This document shows positions 35,768-44,532 of a stretch of 64,000 nt of DNA, piece after piece; the first letter of the stretch is position 1, and every line of letters starts with the position of its first letter. The notes under the pieces are model-generated. The model was not told the DNA's origin. It saw only the letters and a program-made list of their open reading frames with translations, and did no database searches. This DNA is from Ktedonobacter racemifer DSM 44963. GTDB taxonomy: Bacteria > Chloroflexota > Ktedonobacteria > Ktedonobacterales > Ktedonobacteraceae. The translations under genes were made by a program, and so were the position numbers. The DNA is taken from NCBI RefSeq assembly GCF_000178855.1, contig NZ_ADVG01000002.1, positions 2,108,001 to 2,172,000 of the forward strand, given 5' to 3'.

Positions 35768-36041
35768 GTAACTGGATAGGATGGTAAATGTGGTCCTGCC
35801 CTTCGCGGCAGCCGTAGCTCTACGCGAACAAGATATTGTACTATATGAATGCGCGCGCCAGCTCTACGCCAGCTATCCAGACCTGCCATCCAACCAGGTG
35901 ACACGCATGATGAGCGCGCAGCTTCAGCTACCCGGTGAGCCAGGAGGAGCCTGCCAGCAACAGGGACTACATTACATTTATCAACAAACCTGCCGCACCA
36001 AGGAGTGTACGCAGTGTATCGCGGGTCGAAAGGCACTATGA
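35768..36041 (+). pseudogene. DUF2851 gene, C-terminal part
   Basis: In frame after a TAA, the sequence reads L-D-R-M-VNVVLPFAAAVAL, then CARQLYASYPDLPSNQVTRM and QQQGLHYIYQQTCRTKECTQ. V-N-V-V-L-P-F and Q-Q-G-L-H-x-I-Y followed by paired Cys is the typical end of DUF2851 proteins. Its N-terminal partner is at 22125-22454. The stop overlaps the rluB start (ATGA), showing that the original order was DUF2851-rluB. The ATG at 35781 could give a short peptide, but the gene is broken. Confidence 0.85.
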
Positions 36042-36847
36042 AGCAGAGAGAACAAGCTGGTTCCGACATGCCCGAGGAATTATCAGCACAGGGGCAAGCG
36101 AGCAATCAGGAAGCCCAGGGCGAGCGCCTGGCTCGCTTTCTGGCTCACGCAGGCGTGGCCTCACGCCGCCACGCCGAGGAGCTGATTGCCCAGGGACGCG
36201 TGCGCGTCAATGGCACCATCATTACCGCGCAAGGCACACGCATATTGCCAGGTCAGGATCGCATCGTGGTTGACGGGAAAGAGATCCAGGCGAAGGCGCC
36301 GCATGCCTACCTGCTGCTCCATAAACCCGCAGGCTACGTCAGCACCGTCAGCGATCCCGAGGGGCGCGCTACAGTTCTGGACCTGCTTCCACCTGAGCTA
36401 CGCAGCCTACGCCTCTATCCGGTGGGGCGCCTGGACCGCGACACCAGTGGACTCTTACTGCTTACCAATGATGGAGCCTTCGCCCAGCACCTGACCCACC
36501 CGCGCTATGAGAAAGAGAAGCATTACGAGGTCCAGGTCAAAGGCATCCCCACGGAACGAACGCTCCAGGCGCTACGCGACGGCGTGACCTTCACCGAGGA
36601 CGATGGCAAGCACTACACCAGCTCGCCCGCGCGCACGCGCAAGCTCTCTAGCACAGAGCAGAGTAGCTGGCTGACGCTGACCATTCACGAGGGACGCAAG
36701 CGCCAGGTACGCCGCATGCTCCAGGCCGTCGATCACCCCGTTCTGCAACTCAGGCGTGTAGGACTTGGCTCCCTGACCTTGCGAGGTGTCACACCCGGCA
36801 AATGGCGTCACCTGACTCCCGCAGAAGTCCAGACTCTACTCGCATAG
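36038..36847 (+). CDS. rluB: RluB-type 23S rRNA pseudouridine synthase
   Basis: 269 residues. An N-terminal S4 RNA-binding domain (RLARFLAHAGVASRRHAEEL to VNGTIITAQG) precedes the RsuA/RluB catalytic domain with LHKPAGYVSTVSDPEGR and the catalytic Asp133 in GRLDRDTSGLLLLTNDG; the C-terminus has HEGRKRQVRRML. The family isomerises a uridine in 23S (RluB) or 16S (RsuA) rRNA; the exact site is inferred. Start at 36038 by the ATGA overlap with the DUF2851 remnant. If expression depended on the promoter before DUF2851, the island has cut it off and a new promoter must serve it. Confidence 0.9.
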   Translation: MKQREQAGSDMPEELSAQGQASNQEAQGERLARFLAHAGVASRRHAEELIAQGRVRVNGTIITAQGTRILPGQDRIVVDGKEIQAKAPHAYLLLHKPAGYVSTVSDPEGRATVLDLLPPELRSLRLYPVGRLDRDTSGLLLLTNDGAFAQHLTHPRYEKEKHYEVQVKGIPTERTLQALRDGVTFTEDDGKHYTSSPARTRKLSSTEQSSWLTLTIHEGRKRQVRRMLQAVDHPVLQLRRVGLGSLTLRGVTPGKWRHLTPAEVQTLLA

Positions 36848-36860
36848 CCATTTCTTCGTA

Positions 36861-36919
36861 GTTAATGATGTGGCATGGCTCAGCCGCCTGCGGCGGCTGA
36901 GCCATGCCACATCATTAAC
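36861..36919. terminator. 28-bp perfect palindrome
   Basis: Arms 36861-36888 and 36892-36919, loop TGC. It starts 14 bases after the rluB stop, upstream of cmk on the same strand. Confidence 0.8.
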
Positions 36920-37056
36920 CGGACGAGTGCTGCAGGCGCGAGATACCCTGCCTCCTGCACAATTACTTTCAAGCTAAACAAGCGAGCGCTTAGGCAGCAA
37001 CACAGGAGCATAGATATGATATAATCCCCTTGATATAAACACAAAGTGGAGGACTC

Positions 37057-37743
37057 ATGCGAGAGCCGGGATGTATCGCCATTGATGGACCAGCTGGCGC
37101 AGGAAAAAGTACCATAGGAGAACACTTGGCCAGGCGGCTGGGCTATCTATACTGCGATACAGGAGCGATGTATCGCGCCATTGCCTGGCTTGCCTTACAA
37201 AAGGGAATAGATCTGAACGATGGTCCCACGCTTGGCAAGTTAGCTGAGCAGAATACCATTCTTATTAGCAAGCCCGAGATCGCCGATGGGCGTCAATATA
37301 CTGTCATCATTCAGGGTCATGATATTACCTGGGATATTCGCAGCACGCAGGTTGGACGCGCCGTCTCGCCCATCTCGGCACATCCCCAGGTGCGCTCTAT
37401 TTTGATCGCCCAGCAGCGAACCATTGGCTTGCAAGGGCATATCGTCATGGTTGGACGCGACATTGGCTCGGTGGTCATGCCCGACGCGGATCTTAAGATC
37501 TATCTGACCGCCAGCTTGCGCGAGCGCGCGCGCCGCCGCCATACAGAGATGGTCGAGCGCATGGGAGAGCATAATCCCGCGCTCCCTAGCCTGGAAGAGG
37601 TCATGAGCGACGTTGAGCGCCGCGATAACACGGATCGCAAAAATATGCAACCAGCGCAGGACGCTATTATCATCGAGACAGATAACCTCGGCATCGAGCA
37701 GGTGCTAGATAAAATCTGTCACTATGTGGAGGGAAACAGATGA
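37057..37743 (+). CDS. cmk: Cytidylate kinase
   Basis: Phosphorylates CMP/dCMP with ATP in pyrimidine nucleotide salvage. 228 residues; P-loop GPAGAGKST at residues 11-19, substrate motif LYCDTGAMYRAIAWLAL, then the Cmk-type GRDIGSVVMPDADLKIYLTA and the lid RARRRHTEM. GGAGG precedes the ATG, and a TATAAT lies at about 37018. The gene overlaps plsC by four bases (ATGA), a frequent cmk-plsC pairing. Confidence 0.95.
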   Translation: MREPGCIAIDGPAGAGKSTIGEHLARRLGYLYCDTGAMYRAIAWLALQKGIDLNDGPTLGKLAEQNTILISKPEIADGRQYTVIIQGHDITWDIRSTQVGRAVSPISAHPQVRSILIAQQRTIGLQGHIVMVGRDIGSVVMPDADLKIYLTASLRERARRRHTEMVERMGEHNPALPSLEEVMSDVERRDNTDRKNMQPAQDAIIIETDNLGIEQVLDKICHYVEGNR

Positions 37744-38552
37744 ACCAGGAGCAGCAGGCTCAGCCAGCCCCCCAGACGCCTCCGCCCACTGGCACAAACG
37801 GCAGTGACGGCCAGGAGGCACCCCAGAAGACCGTCGTCCAGGCCCCCGCGCCCAAGACGAAACCTGAGAAGAATCTCTATGATCCATATGTGACCCCAAC
37901 AGTGCTCTATAACGCCATCCGCACAGTGGCGATCATTTTGCTCTCGCTTGTCTCGCGTATCAAGCTACGCAGTCGCTACAACATTCCTAAAGAGGGTCCC
38001 TTTATTATTGCCAGCAATCACCTCTCCTGGACCGACGTTCCCCTGGTCCCCCTCTTCATTCCAGGGAAAGTCGTCTATATGGCGAAAGAAGAGCTTTTCC
38101 ATAGCAAGGTTGGCTGGCTGGTGCGCTTCCTGGGAGCCTTCCCCGTCAAGCGAGGTGAGGCTGACCGTCGAGCGCTCCGCGCGGCCGATGAGCAACTCAA
38201 GAAGGGTAAAATCTTTGTTATCTTCGCTGAAGGCACACGTAGCCGCTCCCATACCCTCGCCAAGGGCAATAATGGTATGAGCTACATCGCGCTGCGCTCT
38301 GGCGTCCCCGTGCTTCCCGTCGCCATTCACGGCAGCGAAAACGTCCTGAAGAAGTTTGGCGCGAAGGTGACGATTACCTACGGTAAGCCAATCGTCTTTA
38401 CGCCGAAGAATGGGAAAAAGGTTACCAACGAAGATATTCAGGAGACCACGAATACGATCATGTATAGTATCGCGTCGATGCTGCCCGCGCAGTATCGTGG
38501 CGTCTATAGCGATCTACCTCCTGAGTTCGCAGAGAAAGCCCCCCGCGACTAA
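37740..38552 (+). CDS. plsC: 1-acyl-glycerol-3-phosphate acyltransferase
   Basis: 270 residues. Transfers an acyl chain to lysophosphatidic acid in phospholipid synthesis. The PlsC motifs are clear: N-H-L-S-W-T-D (93-99, catalytic HxxxxD form), GAFPVKRGEADRRAL, FAEGTRSRSH and GVPVLPVAIHGSE. Residues 1-45 form a Pro/Gln/Lys-rich tail not usual in the family. One membrane-associated helix (AIRTVAIILLSLVSRI) precedes the domain. It is co-translated with cmk through the ATGA overlap. Confidence 0.9.
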   Translation: MNQEQQAQPAPQTPPPTGTNGSDGQEAPQKTVVQAPAPKTKPEKNLYDPYVTPTVLYNAIRTVAIILLSLVSRIKLRSRYNIPKEGPFIIASNHLSWTDVPLVPLFIPGKVVYMAKEELFHSKVGWLVRFLGAFPVKRGEADRRALRAADEQLKKGKIFVIFAEGTRSRSHTLAKGNNGMSYIALRSGVPVLPVAIHGSENVLKKFGAKVTITYGKPIVFTPKNGKKVTNEDIQETTNTIMYSIASMLPAQYRGVYSDLPPEFAEKAPRD

Positions 38553-38564
38553 ACAAGCAGCATA

Positions 38565-38630
38565 AAACAATAAGAGAATGTGGGATGGGCGTCGCGATTG
38601 CGGCGCCCATCCCACATTCTCTTATTGTTT
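38565..38630. terminator. 27-bp inverted repeat between convergent genes
   Basis: Arms 38565-38591 and 38604-38630, perfect; the 12-base interior is itself mostly complementary. The stop codon of the convergent DUF2630 gene (38622-38624) lies inside the right arm. Confidence 0.8.
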
Positions 38631-38864
38631 GTAATGCTCAACGATGTTGGGGTCACGCACCTGGGCTGCATCGGGATCTTGCCCCGCGTTGCGCCGCGCG
38701 CGGCGCTGACGCAAGAGGTCCCAGCACTGGTCTAGCTGGACTTCTAGCTGGTGAATACGCTCATGCTGATCGTCCTGTAACTCCCCATTCTCCTTCTTCT
38801 GCATCAGCTCATGCTCTTCGTTGACCAGTTCTTCTATATGTCTGAGAATACCTTGATCGTTCAT
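38622..38864 (-). CDS. DUF2630 family protein
   Basis: 80 residues: MNDQGILRHIEELVNEEHEL, then a second helix with LEVQLDQCWDLLRQRRARRN and DPDAAQVRDPNIVEHY. The motif L-D-Q-C-W-D-L-L-R-Q-R-R-A is diagnostic of DUF2630, small helical-hairpin proteins of unknown function common in Actinobacteria and Chloroflexota. Start at 38864 follows AAAGGCGG; the frame continues upstream without a site. Confidence 0.88.
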   Translation of the reverse strand: MNDQGILRHIEELVNEEHELMQKKENGELQDDQHERIHQLEVQLDQCWDLLRQRRARRNAGQDPDAAQVRDPNIVEHYKQ

Positions 38865-39004
38865 ACAATTCCGCCTTTCTCCTGTGACACACTCTAAAAT
38901 AGCCTGCACACAAGGTGTGTTTCTCTACATTCTACCCCATTATTCGTGACTGGCGCATCGCTATAAGTAACACCATGCGTAGTGTATTTGCGTGACACCT
39001 GGCT

Positions 39005-39069
39005 TTGGTAACAGATGGAGTGCGTGCTGGCGACCGCTGGTCGCCAGCACGCACTCCATCTGTTACCAA
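39005..39069 (-). terminator. 31-bp perfect palindrome
   Basis: Arms 39005-39035 and 39039-39069, loop GCT. It starts 7 bases past the stop of the helicase fusion gene on the minus strand; on the other side lies the 5' end of the DUF2630 gene. Confidence 0.8.
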
Positions 39070-39075
39070 GTGTCT

Positions 39076-42000
39076 CTAAGCTGGGCAGATAAAGAAGAAT
39101 GGGCAGGTGGGGCAGCGGGAGGGTTCGGCGGGGCGCGCGGGATACTCGTCGCGTTCAATGCCCTCGATACATTGCTCCAGTTCGCCGTAGAGGCTCTGCT
39201 CCTTCTTCTCGGTCAACTTCATAGGTATGGTCTCGCCAGTGCTCATATTATGGCTGTGGAGCTCGACCGAGCGCCCAGGATGGTGCTGGCGCGATGCCAG
39301 CGTATAGAAGAGTTCACGTGTGTCTGCCTTCGGCTTCTCCTTGCTCTTGCCATAGCGCGTGCGAACAAAGCGCAATGGCCCCTCCTCCTGTGGCTGCGAA
39401 GAGCTCTCGATACGATCCACGGTCACGCGTACGGAGCGACCGGCGAGGTCCACATGCAGGCTCTCGCGCATGGACCATTGGGTCTCGCTCTGCGTTACCA
39501 GCTTCTGGCGCATTCCCTCTACGACCTCAATACCATGTGCTTCATACATAGGCGCGAAGGGCATATCTTCTCCTCCTAGTTCACGCCAGTGCCGCTTGTA
39601 AAGCGCTTCCAATTCCTCAAACGTAGGCAAGGTCCCCTGACTACTATCAGCCATACTCGCCAGTTGTTTATGCAGCACTTCAACTGTTTGCTGGGTTGCC
39701 TGGCGGAAGAGGCGGTAAGCATCGGCATCACCATCGAAATGATAGATCGTGCTGTAGGCATATTGACGGGGGCAGCGGCGATACACCTCTACCAAAGACG
39801 AGCTGAGGTCAGTGGGGCGCATCCGGTCCAGAAAGCGCTCACCAGGCTGTATCGAGATCGGCTTGAGGGATTCCTCTACACGCTCCTCAATCTCGCCATG
39901 GGCCTCCCAGGCGAGCTGCGCCAGGCGTTCCTGAGGCATCGCGGCCTCCAGGGGATCAAGAAAGAGGGAACGCTTATACGACTTCTTGCCGTAACGCTCG
40001 CTATAGCTCAGCACCAGGTGATCGCGCGCACGTGTTGCTCCTACATAAAAGAGGCAGGCTTCACCGCCATCATGAGCGGCACGCCCGGTGTTCTTCGCTA
40101 GCAGCATTCCATCAGGCGCGTTGACAGCGCTTGAGCGATAGGTCAGGGGGAATCTGTTCTGCACCAGGCCCGGCATATACACCACAGGAAACTCCAGTCC
40201 CTTGCTGGCATGGACCGTCATGACCTGGATGATATTCGCCTCTTCTTCGTCCTCGCCCTCACCACTTTCACGCGTCGCCCCATCCTGGCGCAGCACCACT
40301 AGCATACTAAGATACTCCAAAAAGCCCTTCAGGCGCGCCTCCATAGAGAGCTCTTCCAGGGATACAGCCTCCTGGGCCAGGACCCGGCGCCGTGCCTCCA
40401 ACTGTTGGTCATAATGCCGCGCTAGTTGGAGCAAGCGATCATAATCCAGCAGCAGGCCTTTCGCGACCTCGTCCTCCGGGTGGCGCAGGAGATCACGCAC
40501 CAGACTGGTCTCCTGGAGAAGATACTGGCTCATACAGGTCCAGGTATCATTACACTGCTGCAAGGCACGCATACTGCTGACCAGGCGCTGCAGCGTATTC
40601 CTTCCTTCAGAACTGATATCAAGGGGAAACTCTTCGGTGAGCAGCAGGCCGCGTGGACTGACCCGGCGCTCGTGGGCGGATAGCAAGAGGGCCTCTATAT
40701 CCTCCTGACTGAGGCGATAATCGGGCAGGCGCGCCACGCGCAACAGCCCCATGCCGCTCTCATTGCTCAATAACAGCAGCATCCCCAGCACGTCCTTTAC
40801 ATGCTCCTGTTCCAACGTGCCGGCGCGCTCGTGAGTGGGCAAGTCCGCCTCCAGTAGGGCACGCGTGATCTTCTGGGCCTGGCTTCGCGTCCGGCAGAGC
40901 ACCATCATGTCTTTATAGTTATACCCCTGGCGGCGCTTATGCTGAATATCCGCGATGATGCCCGCGACCTCGCTGGCCTCATTGCTCGCCTGGGCGAGTG
41001 TAACATATGGCCCGGTCTCTGCCACACGCACCGGCTGATTTTTGCCTGGCTCCTGGCCCTTATCCAGGTAGGTACAGCGAAAAGCCTCCGCCAGAGAGAC
41101 GAGATCCGGGCGCGAGCGATAGTTACGGCTGAGTGGTAGGATCACCGCACCGGGGAAGTCCTGGGCGAACTGGCTGATATTCGCGGGTGAGGCGCCCCGA
41201 AAACCATAGATGGCCTGATTCGCGTCTCCCACAACCCAGACGCGACCGGCCTCGCCTGCCAGCACACGTAAGAGGACGCCACTGGCTCTATTCATATCCT
41301 GAAACTCATCGACTAGGACAAACTGATACACCTGCTGCTGTTCCGCCAGCACCTCTGGATGCTCACGAAGCAGGCGTACCGTCAGCAGCAAGAGGCCACC
41401 AAAATCGCAGTCGCCACGCCGCCCCAGAGCCTGCTCGTAAAGCGTATAGACCTGGGCAATCTCCAGGGCCTTCTCTGCGCGCTCAAGGACCTCGGTATCA
41501 TCCTGTCCCTGTGCCAGCTCAAACATAGCTTGCGCCAGGCGCGTATACTCCTCGGGCGTTATCAGTTCGTCTTTCGCCCTGGAAATGGCTTTGAGCATAT
41601 CGGGGAAATAAAAGGTAGGTGCACTCAATTTGACATAGTGTTTTAAGCGCATGGAGTGCGACAACTGGCGCAGGAGGAAGTAGCCCTCGGCCTCATCTAA
41701 CAGAGTAAAGCCCGGGCGCAGACCAACGAGTTCGCCATAGCGGCGCAAGAGGTCGGCGCAGAAGGCGTGAAAGGTGCTGACCTTTGGTAACTGCCGGGTC
41801 AAGACCTGAGCTAAACGTTCCTCCATCTCCTGGGCGGCCTTGCGCGAGAAGGTCAGGGCCAGAATCTGCGCCGGCGGCACCTGGAGAGTGTGCACCATAT
41901 ATTCGATGCGCCCAATTAACGTACTGGTCTTTCCACTTCCAGGCCCTGCGACAATCAAAGCTGGCGTTGGCGCCTCAATGGCCGCTTGCTGGTAGGTATC

Positions 42001-42777
42001 ATGGCGCTTCTTAGTGGTGCTGACAGGCTGCGCCGCTGGCTTTGGGGCCTGTTGTGGGAGAGGCTTACTGAGTAGGGCGTCTTGTAGAAATCCGGACAGG
42101 CGATTGAGCATCGCGGCCTGTGAGACACCGAAGCGGGCCGCCAGAGAGGCTGGCGCGACCTGTTCCTCCAGGTAGAGTCTACGTACGCGCTCGCGTGGCA
42201 TCAGCAGTTCGGCAGCAAAGATATTCGCGGCCAACTCCCGCTGGCTGCGGGGATCATAGGTGAGTCCGAGGCCCAGCGTCTCCTGGAGGTGATCCTGGTC
42301 CAGCAGGTGCAGGTTCATGTCCTGTTCCTGGCAAGGATCTGCACGTGTTGGCAGTGATAAAGTGGGTGTAGGAATAGACAGCAGGGTCTGTTGATAGCGC
42401 TCGGTCTCTGGCACCTGGCTCTCTTGTAGCGCTTGCTCGATCTCCTGGACCAGTTGCTGAATACGCGTAGTCCCCTGGCAATGCAGGATGGCATGCCCCA
42501 GTTCATGAGCCAATGTAAAGCGACGCAGCGTCTCATGCATATCCCGGCACAACCAGATCAGGTTTTCCTCCTCGTCGGGGTCCATAAAACCAAAGGTGCC
42601 ATCCGGGTAATCTACGGGGTGAAATGTCTCCACATTCAGCTCAAGCCAGCGTACAAGCTCGTCTAGAGGGGTCTCGTCCTCTGTCCAGGAGGGATATTCT
42701 CTCCGAAAGGAGTGAAGCGCCAGTTGCGCCGCCCTTTCGGCAAAGGTAAACCAGTAGCTCTCTATCTCGCGATCCAT
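39076..42777 (-). CDS. ImmA/IrrE peptidase-UvrD helicase-nuclease fusion
   Basis: 1233 residues. Residues about 10-235 are an ImmA/IrrE-type zinc peptidase: HELGH at 91-95 (FTLAHELGHAILHC), third ligand in RELAANIFAAELLMPRERV and a helix-turn-helix-like AARFGVSQAAMLNRLSG. After a Pro-rich linker a UvrD-type helicase follows: Walker A AGPGSGKTSTL (about 278-288), LVDEFQDMNRASGVLLR, VVGDANQAIYGFRG and TVHASKGLEFPVVYMPG. The C-terminus is AddB/Cas4-like: a Cys in YRRCPRQYAYS plus CPTCPFFFICPA at the very end, as in Fe-S nucleases. The usual D/E-x-K of that nuclease is not visible (VRTRYGKS takes its place after VDRIE), so it may be inactive. Start at 42777 is supported by GGAGA. Such a peptidase-helicase fusion is unusual. 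Confidence 0.88.
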   Translation of the reverse strand: MDREIESYWFTFAERAAQLALHSFRREYPSWTEDETPLDELVRWLELNVETFHPVDYPDGTFGFMDPDEEENLIWLCRDMHETLRRFTLAHELGHAILHCQGTTRIQQLVQEIEQALQESQVPETERYQQTLLSIPTPTLSLPTRADPCQEQDMNLHLLDQDHLQETLGLGLTYDPRSQRELAANIFAAELLMPRERVRRLYLEEQVAPASLAARFGVSQAAMLNRLSGFLQDALLSKPLPQQAPKPAAQPVSTTKKRHDTYQQAAIEAPTPALIVAGPGSGKTSTLIGRIEYMVHTLQVPPAQILALTFSRKAAQEMEERLAQVLTRQLPKVSTFHAFCADLLRRYGELVGLRPGFTLLDEAEGYFLLRQLSHSMRLKHYVKLSAPTFYFPDMLKAISRAKDELITPEEYTRLAQAMFELAQGQDDTEVLERAEKALEIAQVYTLYEQALGRRGDCDFGGLLLLTVRLLREHPEVLAEQQQVYQFVLVDEFQDMNRASGVLLRVLAGEAGRVWVVGDANQAIYGFRGASPANISQFAQDFPGAVILPLSRNYRSRPDLVSLAEAFRCTYLDKGQEPGKNQPVRVAETGPYVTLAQASNEASEVAGIIADIQHKRRQGYNYKDMMVLCRTRSQAQKITRALLEADLPTHERAGTLEQEHVKDVLGMLLLLSNESGMGLLRVARLPDYRLSQEDIEALLLSAHERRVSPRGLLLTEEFPLDISSEGRNTLQRLVSSMRALQQCNDTWTCMSQYLLQETSLVRDLLRHPEDEVAKGLLLDYDRLLQLARHYDQQLEARRRVLAQEAVSLEELSMEARLKGFLEYLSMLVVLRQDGATRESGEGEDEEEANIIQVMTVHASKGLEFPVVYMPGLVQNRFPLTYRSSAVNAPDGMLLAKNTGRAAHDGGEACLFYVGATRARDHLVLSYSERYGKKSYKRSLFLDPLEAAMPQERLAQLAWEAHGEIEERVEESLKPISIQPGERFLDRMRPTDLSSSLVEVYRRCPRQYAYSTIYHFDGDADAYRLFRQATQQTVEVLHKQLASMADSSQGTLPTFEELEALYKRHWRELGGEDMPFAPMYEAHGIEVVEGMRQKLVTQSETQWSMRESLHVDLAGRSVRVTVDRIESSSQPQEEGPLRFVRTRYGKSKEKPKADTRELFYTLASRQHHPGRSVELHSHNMSTGETIPMKLTEKKEQSLYGELEQCIEGIERDEYPARPAEPSRCPTCPFFFICPA

Positions 42778-42862
42778 TGCTCTCCATCTCGCCTTCAACC
42801 GCAAACATCCACGGGTAGCTTATTCGCACTTCTCATTTTACCATATTTACTATTATCAGTGT

Positions 42863-42916
42863 CTGGGGTGGGCAGAGAGGCACGGGCATTCGCCCGTGCC
42901 TCTCTGCCCACCCCAG
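42863..42916. repeat. 25-bp palindrome between divergent genes
   Basis: Arms 42863-42887 and 42892-42916, loop ATTC, perfect. It lies between the starts of the helicase fusion (minus) and the gene at 43008 (plus), upstream of the latter's -10, so it is not positioned as an ordinary terminator of either. Confidence 0.8.
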
Positions 42917-42948
42917 GTGCGAATCTTCTTGTGCATGACATCTCACGT

Positions 42949-42958
42949 TCTGATATAA
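42949..42958 (+). promoter_or_regulatory. Extended -10 promoter element
   Basis: TGATATAAT: a TG one base before TATAAT, 50 bases ahead of the ATG at 43008. No good -35 at 17 bases, in keeping with an extended -10 promoter. Confidence 0.5.
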
Positions 42959-43007
42959 TGTGTCGAATATAAGAACTAGCCTTACAGCGAAACTAAAGGA
43001 GTACGCC

Positions 43008-43721
43008 ATGCAAGCAGCAGAAATCCTTGCGCAGGCCAGGTCCGGTGCCTATCCAAGCAACTGGACAGTTTTTCCAATTCTTCGTAAAAAGCTCCAGTGG
43101 GGTATTGCGGGTTGGGCCTTTGGCACTATTATAGGGCTGGGGCTATTCGCGCTCGTGCTACCCATCGTCATTCCCGATAACTTTCAGCACGGTCCGATCC
43201 TGATTATCTTTACTCTGCTTATGCTCGGAATGTTTCTCTTTATCGGGCTGGGCAGCCTCTGGACACTGGTGGTCGACATCAAGCGTCTTCTTACATCTGA
43301 CAAACATATCTTTGTCTTCACCCCAGAAAATTTTGTCAAGCAAGAGGGTAACAAAGTCGTCCAGGTCCCGATGGAAAACATTGAGCATATCACCGCGCGT
43401 GGCGTGCGCAGTGCCAGTCGTACGATTAGCGAGGATGAGCAGGTAACGGTGCGCACGCTGCCCACAATGGGTGAAAATATCGCTGGCTTCTTCGTGGGAC
43501 GCGGCGCCACCAGGAGCGGTCGCCAGTGGCAGAACAAGCGCACGCGCACACCGGTATCGCTTGCCTTCCTCAACACAGAGAATGACAAGCAGGTCATCGT
43601 CGTACGTGATGAGGCGTATGGTAACCCGGAGGAGATTGGTGAGATACTGAAAGAGTACGCCGGGCGCAGACATACCAACGTAGCTCAGCACCAGGCCTCC
43701 TCGATTTCCCAAAGCGAATAA
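43008..43721 (+). CDS. Membrane protein with PH-like domain
   Basis: 237 residues from the ATG preceded by AAAGGAG. Two helices (WGIAGWAFGTIIGLGLFALV and ILIIFTLLMLGMFLFIGLGS) are followed by a beta-rich domain (KHIFVFTPENFVKQEGNKVV, then VPMENIEHITARGVRSAS) and a Gly-rich loop. The order helix-helix-PH-like matches the island gene at 23601. No family name assigned. coaX follows 23 bases later, so the two may be co-transcribed. Confidence 0.65.
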   Translation: MQAAEILAQARSGAYPSNWTVFPILRKKLQWGIAGWAFGTIIGLGLFALVLPIVIPDNFQHGPILIIFTLLMLGMFLFIGLGSLWTLVVDIKRLLTSDKHIFVFTPENFVKQEGNKVVQVPMENIEHITARGVRSASRTISEDEQVTVRTLPTMGENIAGFFVGRGATRSGRQWQNKRTRTPVSLAFLNTENDKQVIVVRDEAYGNPEEIGEILKEYAGRRHTNVAQHQASSISQSE

Positions 43722-43744
43722 CACGGGTAGAAAGCGGATTCTCC

Positions 43745-44530
43745 ATGTTACTAGCAATTGATATCAGCAATACCAATATCAAATTTGGCCTGTATCTTAA
43801 TGATACGATGAAGCATCACTGGGTTGTTTCAACGTCACGCCAGCGTACCACCGACGAATATGCCATGGTGTTGAACGACCTGCTGCAACATGCTGGGCAC
43901 CGCTTCAGTGATATTCACGATCTTATTTTCTCAAGCGTAGTCCCTCCATTGACACCTGTCTTTCAAGAGCTGGCACTGCGCTACTGCCATAAGGAAGCCT
44001 TCGTCATCTCACACCAGTTAGACCTGGGCATTGCCTTCCATATCGACAATCCCTGGGAGATTGGCTCAGATCGTATCATGACAACCCTCGCCGCGCATCA
44101 GTTGTATGGAGGACCCGCCCTGGTCATTGCCTTTAGCACCGCGACCACCTTTGATGTCATCTCGCAGGAGGGCAACTTCCTGGGAGGATCTATTGCCCCT
44201 GGTTTGATGATCTCAGCGGAAGCGCTCAGTAGCGCGGCCTCGCGCCTCTTCCGCGTTGACCTGACGCCACCTCAACGCGCCCTGGGCAAGAACACCATTG
44301 AAAACATGCAATCAGGCATTATTTACGGGCATGTAGGATTGGTGCAGGGACTGATCAAGCGCCTCTGCGCGGAAATTCCTGGCGTCACCGACCAGGGCGA
44401 GGTCAGGGTGATCGCACATGGTGGGCTGGCTCAACTCATGGCGCCTCTTATTCCTGAGATTCAATACATCAATCAATATTTGCCCCTGGAGGGTCTGCGC
44501 CTGGCCTATAATCGCCTGCGACGCAGTTAG
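43745..44530 (+). CDS. coaX: Type III pantothenate kinase
   Basis: First step of coenzyme A synthesis; type III enzymes belong to the ASKHA fold and use a monovalent cation. 261 residues. Phosphate loops: LLAIDISNTNIKFGLY at the N-terminus and VIAFSTATTFDVISQEGNFL in the middle (usually D-x-G-T-A-T-T; here F-S-T-A-T-T), then GGSIAPGLMISAEAL and GHVGLVQGLI. The replaced Asp and Gly in the second loop are unusual, so activity is likely but not certain. A palindrome follows 2 bases after the stop. Confidence 0.88.
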   Translation: MLLAIDISNTNIKFGLYLNDTMKHHWVVSTSRQRTTDEYAMVLNDLLQHAGHRFSDIHDLIFSSVVPPLTPVFQELALRYCHKEAFVISHQLDLGIAFHIDNPWEIGSDRIMTTLAAHQLYGGPALVIAFSTATTFDVISQEGNFLGGSIAPGLMISAEALSSAASRLFRVDLTPPQRALGKNTIENMQSGIIYGHVGLVQGLIKRLCAEIPGVTDQGEVRVIAHGGLAQLMAPLIPEIQYINQYLPLEGLRLAYNRLRRS

Positions 44531-44532
44531 TA

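Noticed and set aside
22440..35790. Attachment-site direct repeats at the island junctions
   Set aside because: By eye only very short, unconvincing matches; the island may lack them or they have decayed.
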